64,000 bases of DNA, taken from contig NC_079885.1 of the NCBI RefSeq assembly GCF_029227915.1, positions 10,033,001 through 10,097,000 on the forward strand. The letters are read 5' to 3'. The DNA is from Hydractinia symbiolongicarpus (Eukaryota > Cnidaria > Hydrozoa > Anthoathecata > Hydractiniidae). The notes under the pieces were generated by a model. It was not told the origin of the DNA and made no database searches. It worked only from the letters and a program-made list of their open reading frames with translations. How positions within the stretch are numbered: the stretch's first letter is position 1; every line of letters starts with the position of its first letter. This document shows, piece after piece, positions 62,289 through 64,000 of this stretch. Position numbers and translations under genes: made by a program.

Positions 62289-63995
62289 GCCATCGCCATC
62301 ATCATCATCATTGTTTATGTTAGATCTTGATTGTGTTAGATCTAAATTCAGCTTCCTCTGTATAAGTCTGTCCTTATAACCTCCTGTCAAGTCTTTCTCA
62401 GTTTGCCTCTGGGCTTTGCCCAAGGAACTATCATGCCTCTACACTTTCTTACCCAATTATCCTCCTCCATTCTTTCAAAGTGCCCCAGCCAATTCAATTT
62501 TCTTATCTGGATAATATCTTTAATTCTATGGATACTTAGCCTGCTTCTTAGCTCATCTGAACTCTTTCTGTCTCTCAGACAGAAAGAGTTCAATTCATCA
62601 CTAAGGGAATCGTTAATCCTGATACGACTTCTAGCATTGCTGTACATAGACTTTACCATTGTAACTAGCCACTCATCCACACCTAATTTTCTCATAGCCC
62701 ACCAAATAACTTTATGTGGCACTCTATCAAAAGCTTTTTCAAAATCTACAAAGGCAAAATAGAGATTCTTTCTCTTTCCTAAATACTTTTCCTGAAGCTG
62801 TCTGAGTAAAAATATTACATCTGTAGTGCCACGCCCTGGAACATACCAAATCTTATCTTTCTCTGAGTAACTTATCAATCACTCTTTCAATAACTTTTAT
62901 TACTTGATCAACCAACTTCAAACCTCCATAGTTACCTCTTTTTAATGCATCACCCTTGCCCTTAAAACAATTCACTATTACACTCGACTGCCACTCACTC
63001 GGAATAGCACCATCCTTTATAATCTGGTTAGCAAGACTTGTAATAAGCTCAACTCCAATATATCCAGATGCTTTTACTATCTCTGTAACAATACCTGATA
63101 CTCCTGCAGCCTTGCCAATCTTCAATTTCCTAATAGCCTCCACTACCCATTCTGTCTTGATCTGCATAGCTGGCCCTTCTACAACTTCATCATCAGACAA
63201 ATTATCCTCATCCTAATCAAACTCAGTGTTAAGCAACCTCTGATAATAATAATTCTTCCAAGCTACCCTTTTCTGGAGACAAATTTTTACTTGTATATTT
63301 ACACCAGTACTCAATAGCTAAATCCGCCCCTGAAGCAATTCTTTGTTGAGAACAGGATTGAATCTACAGTTGTCTAGTTGAGCAATTGCTGTGCATATAC
63401 ATAAGGCTCCTTTCACTGGCCCCTTCCTTATAACAATACTAATAGGAACTGAATAGGCCATCCTAGGTAAGTAATTTTAATACTTCAAATAATACTTCAA
63501 AAAATAATCCTTTAACTTTCAAATGCAAAATTTCCCTACCAAGATCAATTGGCAAGATACAAGACCTCCATATTTGCAACTTTGTATTTTATTCCAGCAG
63601 GTAAAAATATTCAGGGCTTTCCAGGTTAATTATTGCCATAGTCATATTATCTCTAAATTATAGGATAGCTAAAAATGTTGTTGCAAGCAAGAAACTTTGA
63701 TCAGACATGCCTACCTCAGTAATTTTTTACAAAATGTTTTTGGTGTTATAAATCAAAGTGAAATATCTTTTTAAGGTCTATTATTGTTAGTGTTAAGATA
63801 AACTATACGTATATATTTCTAGTGCAATAACCACTTTAATTTTTCTTTTTAGAAGGTGAACATCCCTTCAGTTTTATGATGATATATCATGACAAGTCAT
63901 ATGTACAGGCTGTGACACTGCACACAACGGGTGATGTAATGGATGGCACCGCTTGCCAAGAAATACAAATAGTACAAAGTTTTAACCTCTACTAA
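58876..63995 (+). CDS. Unrecognised gene, last four exons
   Basis: Exons 58876-58935, 59045-59106, 60137-60296 and 63853-63995 have GT-AG borders and consistent phases (1-1, 1-0, 0-1, then stop). The joined frame runs LAISLNKLVLRMMNCKVKK, VTLVCCNDAQTFMAEVVGNG, VQLTFDNSVGGGVGTEVIV, RDMSYVIQDVMVFLVEINAE, then FSFMMIYHDKSYVQAVTLHT and VQSFNLY before TAA 63993-63995: about 140 residues, beta-rich, with no membrane segment. I do not recognise the family. The first exon begins mid-codon, so upstream coding exons exist. The last intron (3.6 kb) contains the candidate hAT-like element and the reversed zinc-finger LINE. Confidence 0.55.
62240..63300 (-). mobile_element. Zinc-finger LINE, second copy, internally deleted
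   Basis: The minus strand starts near 63300 with linker coding (YYYQRLLNTEFD), reverse transcriptase N-terminal blocks (KIGKAAGVSGIVTEIVKASG, VIVNCFKGKGD, then FVDFEKAFDRVPHKV) and stops after SLSDEL, where it jumps to the C-terminal domain (LRDRKSSDELRSRLS, NWLGHFERMEEDNWV, GMIVPWAKPRGK). Catalytic YVDD and the zinc finger are deleted. It ends in (GATGAT)n, visible as (ATC)n at 62248-62311 on the plus strand. The junction is a palindrome (62558-62592). Confidence 0.85.
62558..62592. repeat. Palindrome at the LINE deletion junction, 16-bp arms
   Basis: TGAACTCTTTCTGTCT (62558-62573) and AGACAGAAAGAGTTCA (62577-62592) pair perfectly around CTC. The right arm is an inverted copy of LINE C-terminal coding sequence, placed exactly where the internal deletion occurs. 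Confidence 0.8.
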
Positions 63996-64000
63996 CATTT

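Larger units (their letters stand above)
60395..63332. mobile_element. Candidate hAT-like element with nested LINE
   Basis: The ends CAGGGGCGAATTTAG (60395-60409) and CTAAATCCGCCCCTG (63318-63332) are inverted repeats with one mismatch, of the CAGGGGCGGAT type common in hAT elements. AAGCA flanks both sides (60390-60394 and 63333-63337), shorter than the usual 8-bp hAT duplication, so this is tentative. Inside lies the reversed zinc-finger LINE; no hAT transposase is seen. Alternatively these are two unrelated element ends. Confidence 0.4.

Overview
The window looks like an AT-rich, intron-rich invertebrate genome, most likely a cnidarian and possibly a hydrozoan. The evidence is: conserved animal genes split by AT-rich GT-AG introns (CHCHD1, NTMT1, TMEM198, an RRM protein), a DUF1294 membrane gene, and many transposons, including CR1-like LINEs with an esterase domain and a degraded Polinton/Maverick whose genes resemble those I know from cnidarian Polintons. 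The species cannot be fixed from the sequence alone.

Layout. 1-11207 is a right-truncated, decaying Polinton/Maverick (virus-like DNA transposon) that is clearly more GC-rich than the rest. It has a retroviral-type integrase, an FtsK/HerA-type packaging ATPase, a double-jelly-roll-type major capsid protein, the C-terminal half of a protein-primed family B DNA polymerase, an HNH-like nuclease, and about ten small membrane or coiled-coil genes. Most carry one to several stops or frameshifts. Its gene boundaries are punctuated by hairpins, and most starts sit inside AATAAATG or AATAAACATG. 11208-11751 is unassigned. 11752-17475 is a non-autonomous DNA element (5-bp duplication GCTGA) split by a nearly full-length CR1-like LINE (about 11783-16795). 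That LINE's long frame encodes esterase, several membrane segments, a 2A ribosome-skipping motif and an AP endonuclease, followed by reverse transcriptase. 17531-18248 is a third inverted-repeat element, and 19050-19910 is an L2/CR1 LINE tail.

20509-41079 is the host gene zone: a small unknown two-exon gene (-), CHCHD1 (+, 3 exons), NTMT1 (+, 8 exons) with a DUF1294 membrane gene nested in its second intron on the other strand, and a glycine-rich/prion-like RRM protein (-, 3 coding exons) with a decayed P2X7-C-terminal-like gene in an intron. A tandem mini-Helitron lies at 34298-34441.

42383-52420 is transposon-rich: an inverted-repeat element encoding a HIRAN-domain protein, an inverted-repeat element with perfect 22-bp ends, a tRNA-derived SINE, nested MITEs, an L2-like LINE and a zinc-finger-bearing LINE. 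52576-54673 is TMEM198. 58876-63995 holds the last four exons of an unrecognised gene, whose last intron carries a candidate hAT-like element with a second copy of the zinc-finger LINE.

The host genes look ordinary and independent (mitoribosome, N-terminal methylation, RNA binding, membrane signalling). Five of them have a splice acceptor 0-32 nt before the start codon, which suggests short 5-prime UTR introns or spliced-leader trans-splicing. The most unusual signals are the LINE with membrane segments plus 2A, the hairpin/AATAAATG punctuation of the Polinton, and the nested and tandem transposon structures.
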